A DNA stretch of 64,000 nucleotides, from assembly GCA_050331295.1 (NCBI GenBank), contig JBHJGZ010000002.1:310001-374000 (forward strand), read 5' to 3'. The stretch comes from Kuafuiihalomonas sp050331295. Its GTDB lineage: Bacteria; Myxococcota; Kuafuiibacteriia; Kuafuiibacteriales; Kuafuiibacteriaceae. Position 1 is the first letter of the stretch, and each line of letters begins with the position of its first letter. The position numbers and the translations under genes were made by a program. Below the pieces are notes generated by a model. That model did not search any database, was not told the DNA's origin, and worked only from the letters and a program-made list of their open reading frames with translations. Shown here in pieces: positions 25,166-34,576 of the stretch.

Positions 25166-27874
25166 GCGTGTACAGGCAGCGGGGTGACTGCATTCGCGAG
25201 GCGTCAGCCCACCCCGTGGCACCGAGCAGCCGGCCTCAGTGCGGTCTTGGATGCCTGGCGACGGGAAGAGCGCGTGCGGCGCCACATGGTCCTGGACGTC
25301 GAGCGACCCGCGACCGCTGCCCGCACGGTTCCGTTTCCCGCTGATCTTCCCGTGCCGGTCCGAACCGCACTGGAGGCGCAGGGCGTCCGAAGCCTCTACG
25401 CTCACCAGGCCCGGGCATATGAAGCCGCCCGAAAGCGGTTGGACCGCGGAGGTGGGATGGGCCGCGGCGGACAAGGCCTGCGGGTTCGGGCACCCGAAGC
25501 CTTCGGGTTGGGCTCGGAAGATGTGCTGGGCGGCGAACCCGAAGAAGCCTCCCGAGACCTCGTCGTATCGACCCCCACCGCTTCCGGCAAGAGCCTCTGC
25601 TATCACCTTCCGGTTCTGGATGTGCTGGCCCGACGCCAGGACGCTCGAGCGATCTACCTGTTTCCGACCAAGGCTTTGGCGCGGGATCAGGAAAATGGGC
25701 TCCGAGACATGCTCGCGCAAGCCGGGCTGCACCATGGCGCGGTGGTGTATGACGGCGACACGTCGCCGGATGCTCGCCGAGCCGCCCGGGGTCGTTCCGG
25801 GATCTTGATCTCGAATCCGGACATGCTCCACACCGCTATCCTCCCCCATCACACCGCCTGGACTCGCCTGTTCGCCAATCTCCAATACGTGGTGCTGGAC
25901 GAGGTCCACGCGTATCGAGGGGTGTTTGGTGCCCATCTTTCCAATCTCATCCGCCGACTGATGCGGGTCGCGTCCTTTCATGGGAGCACGCCCACCTTCT
26001 TGATGAGCTCGGCCACCATCGGCAACCCGGCGGAGCATGCGGCTCGACTGATCGGCCGTTCCGTGCTGTCCATTGAAGAGAGCGGTGCGCCCAGCGGCCC
26101 GCGTCACGTCATGGTCTACAATCCCCCTCTGGTCAATCCGGAGCTCGGGCTTCGCCAGAGCTGCATCAAGGCGGCGGTTCGGCTCGCCCTGGACTTGGTG
26201 CGGGCCAGAGTACCCACCATCATCTTCGGGTCCACGCGAAACCAGGTCGAAGTGATGCTCAAATACCTTCGCGACCGCACCACCTCCGATGCCGACATTC
26301 CGCCTGGGGCGATCCAAGCCTACCGAGGCGGATATCTGCCGGAAACCCGTCGCCGGATCGAGGCCGGGCTTCGCGATGGGTCGGTTCGCTGCGTCGTTTC
26401 CACCAATGCACTCGAACTCGGGATCGACATCGGAGCCCTCGGAGCCGCGGTCTCGGCTGGTTTTCCGGGGACCATGTCCGGACTCTGGCAGCGGTTCGGT
26501 CGAGCCGGGCGAAGAAAGGAGCCGTCCCTGTCGTTGCTGGTCAGCTCTAGCGCGCCGTTGGATCAGTTCATCGCGAACCGACCCGAGCTGATCCTGCATG
26601 CGCCGATCGAACATGCGCGCATCGACCCGGACAACGTCGAGATCCTTTTGCAACATCTCAAGTGCGGAGCGTTCGAGCTGCCGTTTGCTTCGGTGGAGAG
26701 ATTCGGGGACGTACCGGCCGACATCGTGGGCGAGGCCTTGGATTTCTTGGCCCAGCATCGGGTGGTTCGTGCGGTTCCGGGGCGGCAAGGAGAAAGGGTC
26801 TATCACTGGGCAGCCGACAGCTATCCGGCCAACGCCGTATCGCTTCGCAGCCCGTCATGGGACAACTTCGTCGTCGTCGAGCGGGACACGCAGAAGACCA
26901 TCGCCGAGATGGACTTCAGGTCCACCCACACGATGCTGCACGAGCAGGCGATCTATCAGCACGAAGGACGGCAATATCAGGTCGAGTTTCTCGACTACGC
27001 GAACCACAAGGCGTTCGTTCGGCAGGTAGAGCCCGACTACTACACGACGGCCATGACTCGGGTGAAGGTCTCCGTTCTTCACGAAGAGCAGCAGGTCGAA
27101 GTGCACGTCCCCGGCCTGCCCATCTCGCTTTCGGCCGGATGGGGCGAAGTCAACGTGGTGGAAAAGGTGGTGGGCTACAAGAAGATCAAATTCCACACCC
27201 ACGAGAACGTGGGCTACGGCGAGGTGACCCTGCCCGAGCTTCACAAGCCCACCACCGCGTTCTGGTGGATCCTACCGGACGCCTTCCTTCGTCTATTCGA
27301 TGCTCCGAGAGCGGTCCTGATGGACGCCCTCTCCGGCATCCAGGCGGCGATGCATGCCGTTGCATCGGTCGGGCTCATGATGGACCCATCGGATTTGGGT
27401 CGAACCGTCGAAGAAGAGCCGGCGGTGTCGACCGGTCGGGACGGCACCGACCGCCGAACGGGTGCATTCCGGGGCCCGGCCCACGTCCGCAGCTTCGAGC
27501 CCATTCTCTACTTCTACGACACGGTGGCCGGAGGGGCGGGCCTCGCGCCCAGACTCTTCGAGGAGCGGGAGAATCTCATACACCGGGCCCTCGACCTGAT
27601 TCGGCATTGCGCCTGCTCTTCGGGGTGTCCGTCTTGCGTGGGCGCCGTGATGGAGGTCGACGCGCGAGACGTCGACCGAGGTTGGTCGCGTCGGCAGGTC
27701 GCGGAGCGACTTCTTCAGGCGCTCAGTGATGCCGTGGGGCCGCTGTCGCTTCCGACGCCTTCGGATTCCGCATCGTCCGGACCGCACATTCTCGGTGAAA
27801 TCGAATCGCCCACCCCCGAGATGAACGCGAGCAACCGGACCCCGGTGCGCCGGGACTCGGAGCCGAGTTCATGA
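25160..27874 (+). CDS. mrfA: MrfA-like DEAD/DEAH-box DNA repair helicase with DUF1998
   Basis: The 904-residue superfamily 2 helicase has TPTASGKS (Lys144, motif I), DEVH at 247-250 (motif II), MSSATIGNP (motif III), NALELGIDIG and QRFGRAGRR (motif VI). Its C-terminal DUF1998/MZB region holds a zinc-binding cysteine cluster at Cys817, 819, 823 and 826. This layout is that of Bacillus subtilis MrfA (YprA), a 3'-5' helicase that removes mitomycin C adducts together with the nuclease MrfB, and MrfB is encoded next with an ATGA overlap. GTG at 25160 is the longest start but overlaps a palindrome; GTG at 25184 is an alternative that would leave the palindrome upstream. Confidence 0.92.
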   Translation: MNACTGSGVTAFARRQPTPWHRAAGLSAVLDAWRREERVRRHMVLDVERPATAARTVPFPADLPVPVRTALEAQGVRSLYAHQARAYEAARKRLDRGGGMGRGGQGLRVRAPEAFGLGSEDVLGGEPEEASRDLVVSTPTASGKSLCYHLPVLDVLARRQDARAIYLFPTKALARDQENGLRDMLAQAGLHHGAVVYDGDTSPDARRAARGRSGILISNPDMLHTAILPHHTAWTRLFANLQYVVLDEVHAYRGVFGAHLSNLIRRLMRVASFHGSTPTFLMSSATIGNPAEHAARLIGRSVLSIEESGAPSGPRHVMVYNPPLVNPELGLRQSCIKAAVRLALDLVRARVPTIIFGSTRNQVEVMLKYLRDRTTSDADIPPGAIQAYRGGYLPETRRRIEAGLRDGSVRCVVSTNALELGIDIGALGAAVSAGFPGTMSGLWQRFGRAGRRKEPSLSLLVSSSAPLDQFIANRPELILHAPIEHARIDPDNVEILLQHLKCGAFELPFASVERFGDVPADIVGEALDFLAQHRVVRAVPGRQGERVYHWAADSYPANAVSLRSPSWDNFVVVERDTQKTIAEMDFRSTHTMLHEQAIYQHEGRQYQVEFLDYANHKAFVRQVEPDYYTTAMTRVKVSVLHEEQQVEVHVPGLPISLSAGWGEVNVVEKVVGYKKIKFHTHENVGYGEVTLPELHKPTTAFWWILPDAFLRLFDAPRAVLMDALSGIQAAMHAVASVGLMMDPSDLGRTVEEEPAVSTGRDGTDRRTGAFRGPAHVRSFEPILYFYDTVAGGAGLAPRLFEERENLIHRALDLIRHCACSSGCPSCVGAVMEVDARDVDRGWSRRQVAERLLQALSDAVGPLSLPTPSDSASSGPHILGEIESPTPEMNASNRTPVRRDSEPSS

Positions 27875-29286
27875 CCTCCCCATTGCGGCGACGGCTCGAC
27901 CGCCACCGGGTCGAAGCCCAGATGAAGCTCGACCGCGAGATGACCGGTTCACCGGCCTCTTCAGGGCGTCCCGGCTGGGCCGAGTCCGAGCCCGGGGAGT
28001 CGACCGAATCGCGTGCTCACCGCGAGCGAGTCCACCGCCTCAAACGGATGATCGAGGAGACGACGGCTCGGCAGATCCGTCGGCTTCGAGAAGGTCGGAA
28101 TCCGTCTCCAGCCCACACGGAGATGGATGGTTCGAAAGGAGTTGCACCCGACCTCCCAGGCTCGGTGGTGCAATATCCCGATGGCGTCGTGCGGTGGGTA
28201 ACCAGCGTCCATGAACCTGGGGTGTGTCACGGACGGGTCGTGCTCTCCGACATCCTGCGGGTCGATCGGCGGTCGATGGCCCAAATGGCGCTTCTCGAAC
28301 GGACCGTGGTGCGTCCGGAGAAGCTCTTGTTCCTCGACACGGAGACCACCGGCCTTTCTCGCGGGACCGGAACGGTGCCCTTCATCGTGGGCTTTGGAAC
28401 CTTTCAGGACGCGACGCTGGTGGTTCAGCAAATGCTCCTGGAGGAATTGGGTGGGGAGGCACCAATGCTCAGAGCGTGGGTCGAGCGGCTTCAGGACCCA
28501 GAGGTGGTCATCGTGACCTTCAACGGTCGGGCCTACGACGAGCCCCTCCTGCGAACCCGCGCCGTCCTTCATCGGCTCCAGCTGCCCGAAGACTTGGCAG
28601 TGGGGCGGCACATCGACCTTCTCCACTGCGCCCGACGGATCTATGGGCTGCGCTTGCCCCGGATGCGGCTCGTGGATCTCGAGGTGGAGGTTCTTGGGTT
28701 TCGTCGAGATCAGGACATCGAGGGTTGCGAAGTGCCGGAAGCCTATTGGTCGTTTTTGCGCCATCGGATGCCGCACGAGATGCTGAAAGTTTTGGACCAC
28801 AATCGGCTGGATATCGTGTCGTTGGTCGCCTTGCTGACCCGAATGACGACCCAGTTCTGCGGGGTGGATCGAAGCTCGGAGCCCGAGGATCAGCTGGGGC
28901 GAGCGAGGGTGGCGGCGCGGGCGAAGGATCACCAAAGGGCCTTGGTTTTTGCCTCCGAAGCGGCCCGGAGCGGGGGAAGGACCTTCTGCACCTGGAGAGC
29001 TTGCATGTTGGCGGCGCGCAGTTCGATCCGACTGGGTGCGCCGAAGGAGGCCGAGGTTTGGCTTCTCGAAGCCCTCGGGTCAGCAGAGGGCGAACTCGAG
29101 CTCGCGTGTGTTCATCTCGAGCTCACCAAGCTGCTGGAGCATCGATTGGGGCGTCCGGCGGAAGCGCTTCGTCACGCGCTGCTTTCGGTTCCGGCGGAGA
29201 CGCCGGCTACCAATGAGCGGCGTTGCCGACGCCTTCGAGGAAAGGTCGACCGAACCGCTAGCGTGGCTCGCTCCGGGAGCGGCTGA
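27871..29286 (+). CDS. mrfB: MrfB-like DnaQ-fold exonuclease
   Basis: The 471-residue protein has an RNase H-like exonuclease domain (about 148-330) with a DEDDh active site visible as Asp156-x-Glu158 (FLDTETTGL), Asp223 (FNGRAYDEPLL), His310 and Asp314 (DHNRLDIVSL). The last 110 residues look like TPR-type helical repeats. This is the organisation of B. subtilis MrfB (YprB), partner of MrfA in a UvrABC-independent excision pathway for mitomycin C. The N-terminal 110 residues are charged and poorly conserved in appearance. The start overlaps the mrfA stop (ATGA). The 3' end overlaps the convergent MFS gene by 29 bases. Confidence 0.9.
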   Translation: MTSPLRRRLDRHRVEAQMKLDREMTGSPASSGRPGWAESEPGESTESRAHRERVHRLKRMIEETTARQIRRLREGRNPSPAHTEMDGSKGVAPDLPGSVVQYPDGVVRWVTSVHEPGVCHGRVVLSDILRVDRRSMAQMALLERTVVRPEKLLFLDTETTGLSRGTGTVPFIVGFGTFQDATLVVQQMLLEELGGEAPMLRAWVERLQDPEVVIVTFNGRAYDEPLLRTRAVLHRLQLPEDLAVGRHIDLLHCARRIYGLRLPRMRLVDLEVEVLGFRRDQDIEGCEVPEAYWSFLRHRMPHEMLKVLDHNRLDIVSLVALLTRMTTQFCGVDRSSEPEDQLGRARVAARAKDHQRALVFASEAARSGGRTFCTWRACMLAARSSIRLGAPKEAEVWLLEALGSAEGELELACVHLELTKLLEHRLGRPAEALRHALLSVPAETPATNERRCRRLRGKVDRTASVARSGSG

Positions 29287-30583
29287 CCGCCAACGACGGA
29301 GAAGATGAGGCGGTCGGTGGAGCCTCTCGGACACGTGGTTGGTCCACCACCGTGAGGCTGCGCAGGATGACCAACCCGAGGAGGCTGGTCAGCGCGGCAG
29401 CGATGCACACGGCAGGGTAGGGATCGACGGAGCTTGACCACAAGAGGGCGCCTACCGAGGCTCCCACCGCCGTGCCGGCATGGTTGAAGGTGTTTCGAAG
29501 GGCAGACATCGCACCCCGCCGGTCCGGAGAAACGACTTCCAGGGCCAGGGTCATGAACGGCCCGGCCCGGAGGCTTCCGGCGCAGGTGGCCGCGAAGAAC
29601 ACGAAAGCGGTCGGGAGGGCCACCGGGAGCGCAACCTCACCCCATTGTGGCCAACCGGCCCAATCCGCGCGCCGCGCCGCGCTGGCGATGGTCTCGGTCC
29701 ACGGCATCGAGAACAACATCGCCGCCATGAGGAGGGTGCCCAGCGTGATCATCGGAATCCGTCCGAGATAGTTGGCCCAGCGGCCGGAAAGGGGACCTGC
29801 AATGAGGAGAGCGGGGCCGCCCACGGCGTAGATCAGGCCGCGATCAAGGGTGCTCATGCCGTAAGTCTCTGCAAGCCATGGGCTCGTATAGACGCTGAAG
29901 AGCGTCATCGCGATGCCGATGGAGGCGCTGAAGAACAAGACGCCCAGGGCGGCGGGTTGCAGGAGGAGCGTTCGATAGCCCAGAAGGGCTGACCCGAGGG
30001 ACAGCGTTTTTGACCTTTGTTCGAAACGGGGGTGGCCCACCGTCAGGGCCAGGACGACCAGCACCGTGAGAGCGAGGCTCCCGATGGCCAGAAACATGTT
30101 CTGCCAGCCCAGCGCCCACGCCAGGAACGCACCGATGGGCACGCCGAAGATGAGGGACAGGAAGAACCCACTCATCAACCACCCCATCGCGATGGCGCGA
30201 TGACGGTCGTCGAAATGGTCTCCAATGAAGCTTGCGGTGGAGGTCACCAACATGCCCGCGCCCGCCCCGGCCACGAAGCGCGCCCAGACCAACGGATGAT
30301 AGGCGTCCACGAACCCACATACTCCGGTGCCCAGTCCGAGGGTCAGCAGTCCCATCAGAAGCACCGACCGGCGCCCGAAGCGGTCGCAGATGGGTCCAAA
30401 AATCAGGGCGAAGGCAGCGGTGGCCGAGGCATACGCGGTCACCCATGCGCTGCCCCACTCGACGGGGATCCCCAAGTCTTCGGCCATCTGGGGGAGAGTT
30501 GGGTTGACCACCAACAGGTCGGCGCCGGCCGTGAACATCACGCCCATCAGGAGAACGACGGTCCACAGGTCGCGTCCATGCAC
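29258..30583 (-). CDS. MFS transporter (DHA1-like)
   Basis: The membrane protein of about 441 residues has 12 predicted segments, with the MFS loop motif DRFGRRSVLL between helices 2 and 3 and a GAGAGML stretch in helix 4. It resembles drug:H+ antiporters, but no substrate can be assigned. The frame is open to 30700, which would run into the divergent YkgJ gene; GTG at 30583 just before the first helix is the preferred start, and TTG at 30619 is possible. None has a strong ribosome-binding site. The C-terminal 30 residues are Ser/Arg-rich and overlap the end of mrfB. Confidence 0.85.
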   Translation of the reverse strand: MHGRDLWTVVLLMGVMFTAGADLLVVNPTLPQMAEDLGIPVEWGSAWVTAYASATAAFALIFGPICDRFGRRSVLLMGLLTLGLGTGVCGFVDAYHPLVWARFVAGAGAGMLVTSTASFIGDHFDDRHRAIAMGWLMSGFFLSLIFGVPIGAFLAWALGWQNMFLAIGSLALTVLVVLALTVGHPRFEQRSKTLSLGSALLGYRTLLLQPAALGVLFFSASIGIAMTLFSVYTSPWLAETYGMSTLDRGLIYAVGGPALLIAGPLSGRWANYLGRIPMITLGTLLMAAMLFSMPWTETIASAARRADWAGWPQWGEVALPVALPTAFVFFAATCAGSLRAGPFMTLALEVVSPDRRGAMSALRNTFNHAGTAVGASVGALLWSSSVDPYPAVCIAAALTSLLGLVILRSLTVVDQPRVREAPPTASSSPSLAVSRSRSEPR

Positions 30584-30668
30584 TTCGGCCGGAGTCTCAC
30601 CGTCCGCACGGACTGACAAGTTGAGAAGAGATTGGGCGAATCGCAGGGGGTGGGCTAACTTCCTGGGG

Positions 30669-31169
30669 GTGACGCGGCTGCGGGTCTTGCACCAGCGCAT
30701 CGATCGAGAAGCCCGAGCGATTCAGAATCAGCTTCCCTTCCGTCTTAGATGTCAACGCGGCTGCTCCGGGTGTTGTGTGGACGATCTGACGGTGTTGCCC
30801 ATCGAGGCGCAGGCGATTCGGGCCGCTCATGCCGAGCTCCTGGCCGAAGGAGCGCCGCATCCGCAAGGGGCGTGTGCGTTCCTGGACCAAGAGGGTGCCT
30901 GTCGCATCTACGACGTTCGGCCCTACGTGTGTCGTACCCAAGGGCTTCCGCTTCGATGGGTCGACCCGGAGGCGGAGGTGGAACGCCGGGACATCTGCCG
31001 CCTTCACGATCCCGGAGAACGCCTGCTGCGACTCGAGCCATCGCAGTGTTGGTCGCTCGGACCCGTGGAGGCCCAGCTTGCGGCCCTCCATCGTGAGACC
31101 GAGGGCCGGTTTCCCCGGAACCAGGATCGTGTTTCCTTGAGGAGTCTTTTCGATCGATGTGGGCCCTAG
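30669..31169 (+). CDS. YkgJ-family cysteine-cluster (zinc/iron-chelating) protein
   Basis: The 166-residue protein has the YkgJ signature: CQRGCSGCC near residue 26 and, later, GACAFLDQEGACRIYDVRPYVCRTQGLPL, plus a Cys in the RRDICRL segment. Proteins of this family bind zinc or an iron-sulfur cluster and some are annotated as iron-chelating; none has a firm function. GTG at 30669 is chosen because it directly precedes the conserved part. Its last 13 bases overlap the Hsp70-like gene, and a ChaC gene follows, making a three-gene operon. Confidence 0.85.
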   Translation: MTRLRVLHQRIDREARAIQNQLPFRLRCQRGCSGCCVDDLTVLPIEAQAIRAAHAELLAEGAPHPQGACAFLDQEGACRIYDVRPYVCRTQGLPLRWVDPEAEVERRDICRLHDPGERLLRLEPSQCWSLGPVEAQLAALHRETEGRFPRNQDRVSLRSLFDRCGP

Positions 31170-32857
31170 ACTTTGGAACCACCAACTCGGCGCTGGCGCG
31201 ATGGGACGAGCTCCGGCGGAAGCCCAGTCTGGTGGAACTCCCCGACATCTGTCGGGGTCCTTCTGGCCGTCCGGTCGATCCCGAGCAGGAACACCTGGAG
31301 GCCAGCTTGGTGGTGCCCACTTCGGTGGAGGCCTTCGACCGCCTGAATTTCTGGGGCACCGTCGGCAAATGGCCGGCGCTGCAAAGGGTGACCTTCGTGG
31401 GCCGGCAGGCATACATCGGTCGAGAAGCGGACATCCGACAAGACGCGCAGCCCAGCCCGGCGTATGCTTCCATGTTCAAGGCCCTCCTCGGAAGCTCGCC
31501 CCTTAGAACGGTGGCTCGGGTCGGCTCGTCCCCCCTGACCGCGCGGGAGGCGGCCCGGCTGTATCTTCGGGAACTGCTCCACGCGGTGCGAGACGTCACC
31601 GGCGAACGGATTCGCGACTTGGTGGTGACCAGCCCGGTGCAGAGTTTCGAATCCTATCGAGCCGAGCTGTCGGCTGCCCTGAGGAGCCTCGGCGTCCGCC
31701 GAGTTCGTTTCATCGATGAGCCGGTCGCTGCTGCCTTGGGCTACGGACTCGGTCTCGGAAAGGAGCGGAAGGTTCTGGTGGTGGATTTTGGCGGCGGGAC
31801 CTTGGATATCGCCTACGTCCAGCTCACCGCCAAGAACATGGAGCAAGGTCAGTGCGAGGTCTTGGGGAAATCGGGGAAGGACATCGGTGGCCTCACCATC
31901 GACCGATGGCTCGCCGAGGCATTGTGCCGACGGATGGAGATCCGGTTCGAAAAGGACGAGTTCATGAACCCGAAGGACGACTGGACTCGTCGCATGCTGG
32001 TCGAGAGCCGTCGGCTCAAGGAACGTCTCTTCTTTCGAGAAGAGGCGACCCTCGTCACCGTGCCGCGCGACGAGCTTCATCGTTTCGACGAGCGGATGCG
32101 AGGTCGATCCAGTACGGTCACCTTGAAACGGGATGATCTGGTCGAGTTGTTGGAAAGCTGGAAAGTCTACGAGGCCATCGATTCTTGCGTCGCCGCCAGC
32201 CTCGCCCAGGCTGATGCCACCGAGAGTGATGTCGACGAGGTCCTGCTGGTCGGAGGCTCCACTCTGCTTCCGCAAGTCTATCAGCGCTTCGAGAAACGCT
32301 TTGGGCGAGACGCGGTTCGGGCGTGGCAGCCCTTCGAAGCGGTGGCGCAGGGCGCGAGCATCTACGCGGCCGGGAAGGCTCAGCCCTCCGACTTCATCAT
32401 TCACGATTATGCGTTCGTGACCCACGACCTTCAGTCGCATCAGAAGCAGTATGCGGTCGTCGTGCCGCGCGGGACTCGCTTTCCGACCCGGTATGATTTC
32501 TGGAAGTCGAATCTGGTTCCGACGTGCTCGCTCGGTGAACCGGAAACCATGTTCAAGCTGGTGGTGTGCGAGCTTGGAAGGTCGGATGGTGACACGCGCT
32601 TCTCTTGGGATGAGCGCGGGAATCTTCGAATTCTTCGAGCAGATGACAGTGAAGAACAAGGAGTTGTCGTGGTGCCCCTCAACGAGTCCAATCCGCTGCT
32701 CGGCTTTCTCCGTCCGCCGCATCCGCCCGATGACAAGAGACCACGATTGGAGGTAGCGTTCGGCGTCAACAGTGAACGATGGCTGTGTGCGACCGTCTTC
32801 GATCTGAAGACACGAAGATATATGATGCGTGAAGAGCCAGTGGTGCGATTGCTGTGA
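31157..32857 (+). CDS. Hsp70-family ATPase, divergent
   Basis: The 566-residue protein has the actin-like Hsp70 ATPase motifs: DFGTTNSALARW near the N-terminus (phosphate 1), VVDFGGGTLDIAY (phosphate 2) and VLLVGGSTLLPQVYQRF (adenosine). After the ATPase domain (about residue 415) only 150 residues remain, without a recognisable DnaK substrate-binding sandwich or EEVD tail. The N-terminus has an insertion of about 70 residues between phosphate 1 and the next conserved block. It belongs to the Hsp70-like YegD/HscC-type periphery rather than to DnaK. It overlaps the YkgJ gene at its start and the ChaC gene (GTGA) at its end. No DnaJ or GrpE is nearby. Confidence 0.88.
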   Translation: MWALDFGTTNSALARWDELRRKPSLVELPDICRGPSGRPVDPEQEHLEASLVVPTSVEAFDRLNFWGTVGKWPALQRVTFVGRQAYIGREADIRQDAQPSPAYASMFKALLGSSPLRTVARVGSSPLTAREAARLYLRELLHAVRDVTGERIRDLVVTSPVQSFESYRAELSAALRSLGVRRVRFIDEPVAAALGYGLGLGKERKVLVVDFGGGTLDIAYVQLTAKNMEQGQCEVLGKSGKDIGGLTIDRWLAEALCRRMEIRFEKDEFMNPKDDWTRRMLVESRRLKERLFFREEATLVTVPRDELHRFDERMRGRSSTVTLKRDDLVELLESWKVYEAIDSCVAASLAQADATESDVDEVLLVGGSTLLPQVYQRFEKRFGRDAVRAWQPFEAVAQGASIYAAGKAQPSDFIIHDYAFVTHDLQSHQKQYAVVVPRGTRFPTRYDFWKSNLVPTCSLGEPETMFKLVVCELGRSDGDTRFSWDERGNLRILRADDSEEQGVVVVPLNESNPLLGFLRPPHPPDDKRPRLEVAFGVNSERWLCATVFDLKTRRYMMREEPVVRLL

Positions 32858-33405
32858 ACGACCGCTTGCTAGAAGAGTTGGAGCCTCTCTGGATATTCGG
32901 TTACGGGTCGTTGGTTTGGAAGCCCAGCATCCCGTTCGATGAGAGCCGGAGCGCCAGGATTTTCGGCTTCATTCGGCGATTTTATCAGGGATCAGTGGAC
33001 CACCGGGGCGTGCCGAAGTTTCCCGGCCGGGTCGTGACCTTGCTCGAAGAACCGGATGGCGAGGTTTGGGGCCGTGCCTATCGGATACCGGGCCCGCGTC
33101 GAGGGGACGTGCTGGACAGCTTGGATCACCGGGAGAAGGGTGGTTACACGCGATACATCGTCGATATTGACATCGAGCCGGGCTCCGGAAGGACCGAGCG
33201 AGGTTTGGTGTATGTCGCACATCCCAAGAATCGGAACTACGCGGGGCCGGAATCCATCGAACAGATCGCGGAGGTGGTTCGGTCGGCACATGGCCCGAGC
33301 GGGCCCAACGACGAGTATGTCTTGCGCCTCGCGGAAGCGTTGCGGGCCATGGGAGCGGAAGATCCTCACGTCTTCGCTTTGGAAGAGGCCGTGCTCGGGT
33401 ATTGA
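32854..33405 (+). CDS. chaC: ChaC-like glutathione-specific gamma-glutamylcyclotransferase
   Basis: The 183-residue protein has the substrate-binding loop FGYGSLVWKP (residues 15-24) and the catalytic glutamate Glu94 in LDHREKGGY, both diagnostic of the ChaC family, which splits glutathione into 5-oxoproline and Cys-Gly. The GVPKFPGRVVTL and GRAYRIP strands also fit. It acts in the cytoplasm. Its GTG start overlaps the Hsp70-like stop, so the two proteins are made together. Coupling glutathione breakdown to a chaperone and a cysteine-cluster metal protein points to redox or metal stress, an inference from context. Confidence 0.92.
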   Translation: MNDRLLEELEPLWIFGYGSLVWKPSIPFDESRSARIFGFIRRFYQGSVDHRGVPKFPGRVVTLLEEPDGEVWGRAYRIPGPRRGDVLDSLDHREKGGYTRYIVDIDIEPGSGRTERGLVYVAHPKNRNYAGPESIEQIAEVVRSAHGPSGPNDEYVLRLAEALRAMGAEDPHVFALEEAVLGY

Positions 33406-33461
33406 GCACCGGGCGATTTGCAGGCCGCGGACCGCTCACCGCCGCCTCTCGTCGGCCATGT

Positions 33462-34478
33462 CTAGTACGCCACCATTTGGACGAGTGGCCGTGGCTCCGG
33501 GAGCTCCTCTTCGCCCAGGATCTCCAACACGTCCCGTTCGATTTTCCTCGAAAGGGTGGAGATAGGGACGTCGTTCGGAAGGCCCTCGAAGGGATTCTCG
33601 CTCCAGTCTCCGAGCTGATCCGAGGTGAGAAACACCCAACTGACCACCGTGGAAAACGGGATTGTCGCCCATGCGCTTCCGCCGTGGGACGCAAACGCGT
33701 CCAGGAAGCCGAGCGGGATCAGCAGCGTGAAGAGGCGCGCGAACAGAGCATTGATGGTGGCGTACTGGCGAGGGAAGGGAAAGTTTTTGATGCGCTCGGC
33801 TTGTCCTTGGAGCGCGACCAGGTCGTCCAAGAGGGTCTGGAGTTTCATGTGCGAGAACGGGTCGAGCCACCGTCGATGTCGGAGATCGGCCAGGTGTCGA
33901 GATTGAGCGGCGATGAGAAGAGCGGCCGCGTTTTGGCACGTCATGAGTGGCGTCGTTTCCTGCTCACCGATCTGGGTAGAAAGGACCCGTTCCAGGTCTT
34001 CTTCATCCTCGGGAACGTGAGCTCGTGCCCGAGACGCTTTGCTCCAATGGGCGGAGTGCTCCCAAGAGCGAGTCGTGCGCAGCTGGTGTCGAAGTGCATC
34101 CATCCAGGCGATGTGACGACGAATCAGACGGACGTGATGCTCGCGTATCAGGTCGGCACCACCGGCCGCGTGATTGTCGAATCGTGATGTGACGAGATCG
34201 CGTACGCCGTACGCCCAGGCCCGGCTCACATTGACGATCCCGCCCCAGATCTTTCGAGCCTCCCAAAGGCGCTCATAGGCGGCGTTGTTCTTGAAGCCCA
34301 AGAAGAAGGCCACTGCGATGCCTAACGCCGACATGGGAAGCCACGGCAAGGCGAGCCATTGAGCGTTGGTCACTTGGTAGAGGATGGTGAGGAGCGTGGA
34401 CCACAAACCAGGGATCAGGAAATTGATGCGACTCCAGTGAATGGTCTGAAGAAGTCCGTATTTCCGGCCAGTGTACAT
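33462..34478 (-). CDS. bestrophin-family anion channel protein
   Basis: The 338-residue membrane protein has the bestrophin/UPF0187 features: an N-terminal LLQTIHWSRIN segment, a helix followed by FFLGFKNNAAYERLWEARKIWGG, central cytoplasmic helices, two later membrane helices (LFTLLIPLGFLDAF; WATIPFSTVVSWVF) and the closing NPFEGLPNDVPI. Bacterial members form pentameric ion channels; some conduct cations rather than chloride. The gene converges on chaC. It lies downstream of the Spy-like gene on the same strand, with a hairpin between them. Confidence 0.9.
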   Translation of the reverse strand: MYTGRKYGLLQTIHWSRINFLIPGLWSTLLTILYQVTNAQWLALPWLPMSALGIAVAFFLGFKNNAAYERLWEARKIWGGIVNVSRAWAYGVRDLVTSRFDNHAAGGADLIREHHVRLIRRHIAWMDALRHQLRTTRSWEHSAHWSKASRARAHVPEDEEDLERVLSTQIGEQETTPLMTCQNAAALLIAAQSRHLADLRHRRWLDPFSHMKLQTLLDDLVALQGQAERIKNFPFPRQYATINALFARLFTLLIPLGFLDAFASHGGSAWATIPFSTVVSWVFLTSDQLGDWSENPFEGLPNDVPISTLSRKIERDVLEILGEEELPEPRPLVQMVAY

Positions 34479-34544
34479 TTCCCCGCGGTATCACGCCTGC
34501 CGAGGCATCGGTTAGGTTCAGGGGCGGTTCGACACTCGAGGGCT

Positions 34545-34569
34545 GCAGCGCCGGCATTGCCGACGCTGC
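34545..34569. terminator. hairpin after the Spy-like gene
   Basis: An inverted repeat GCAGCG-C-CGGC-ATT-GCCG-A-CGCTGC makes a 6+4 bp stem with one C-A mismatch and a 3-base loop. It begins about eight bases beyond the stop of the Spy-like gene (minus strand). No T-run follows on that strand, so it is not a canonical intrinsic terminator; it may stabilise the 3' end or weaken read-through into the bestrophin gene. Confidence 0.4.
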
Positions 34570-34576
34570 GGCAAGA

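Noticed and set aside
25157..26806. A 549-codon open frame opposite mrfA
   Set aside because: Shadow of the helicase gene; His/Gln/Gly-rich product without motifs.
30584..30700. N-terminal extension of the MFS gene to 30700
   Set aside because: The extension is basic, lacks membrane character and would overlap the divergent YkgJ start.
34545..34569. Classic rho-independent terminator
   Set aside because: The hairpin is good but no T-run follows on the strand concerned, so I only list it as a hairpin with low confidence.
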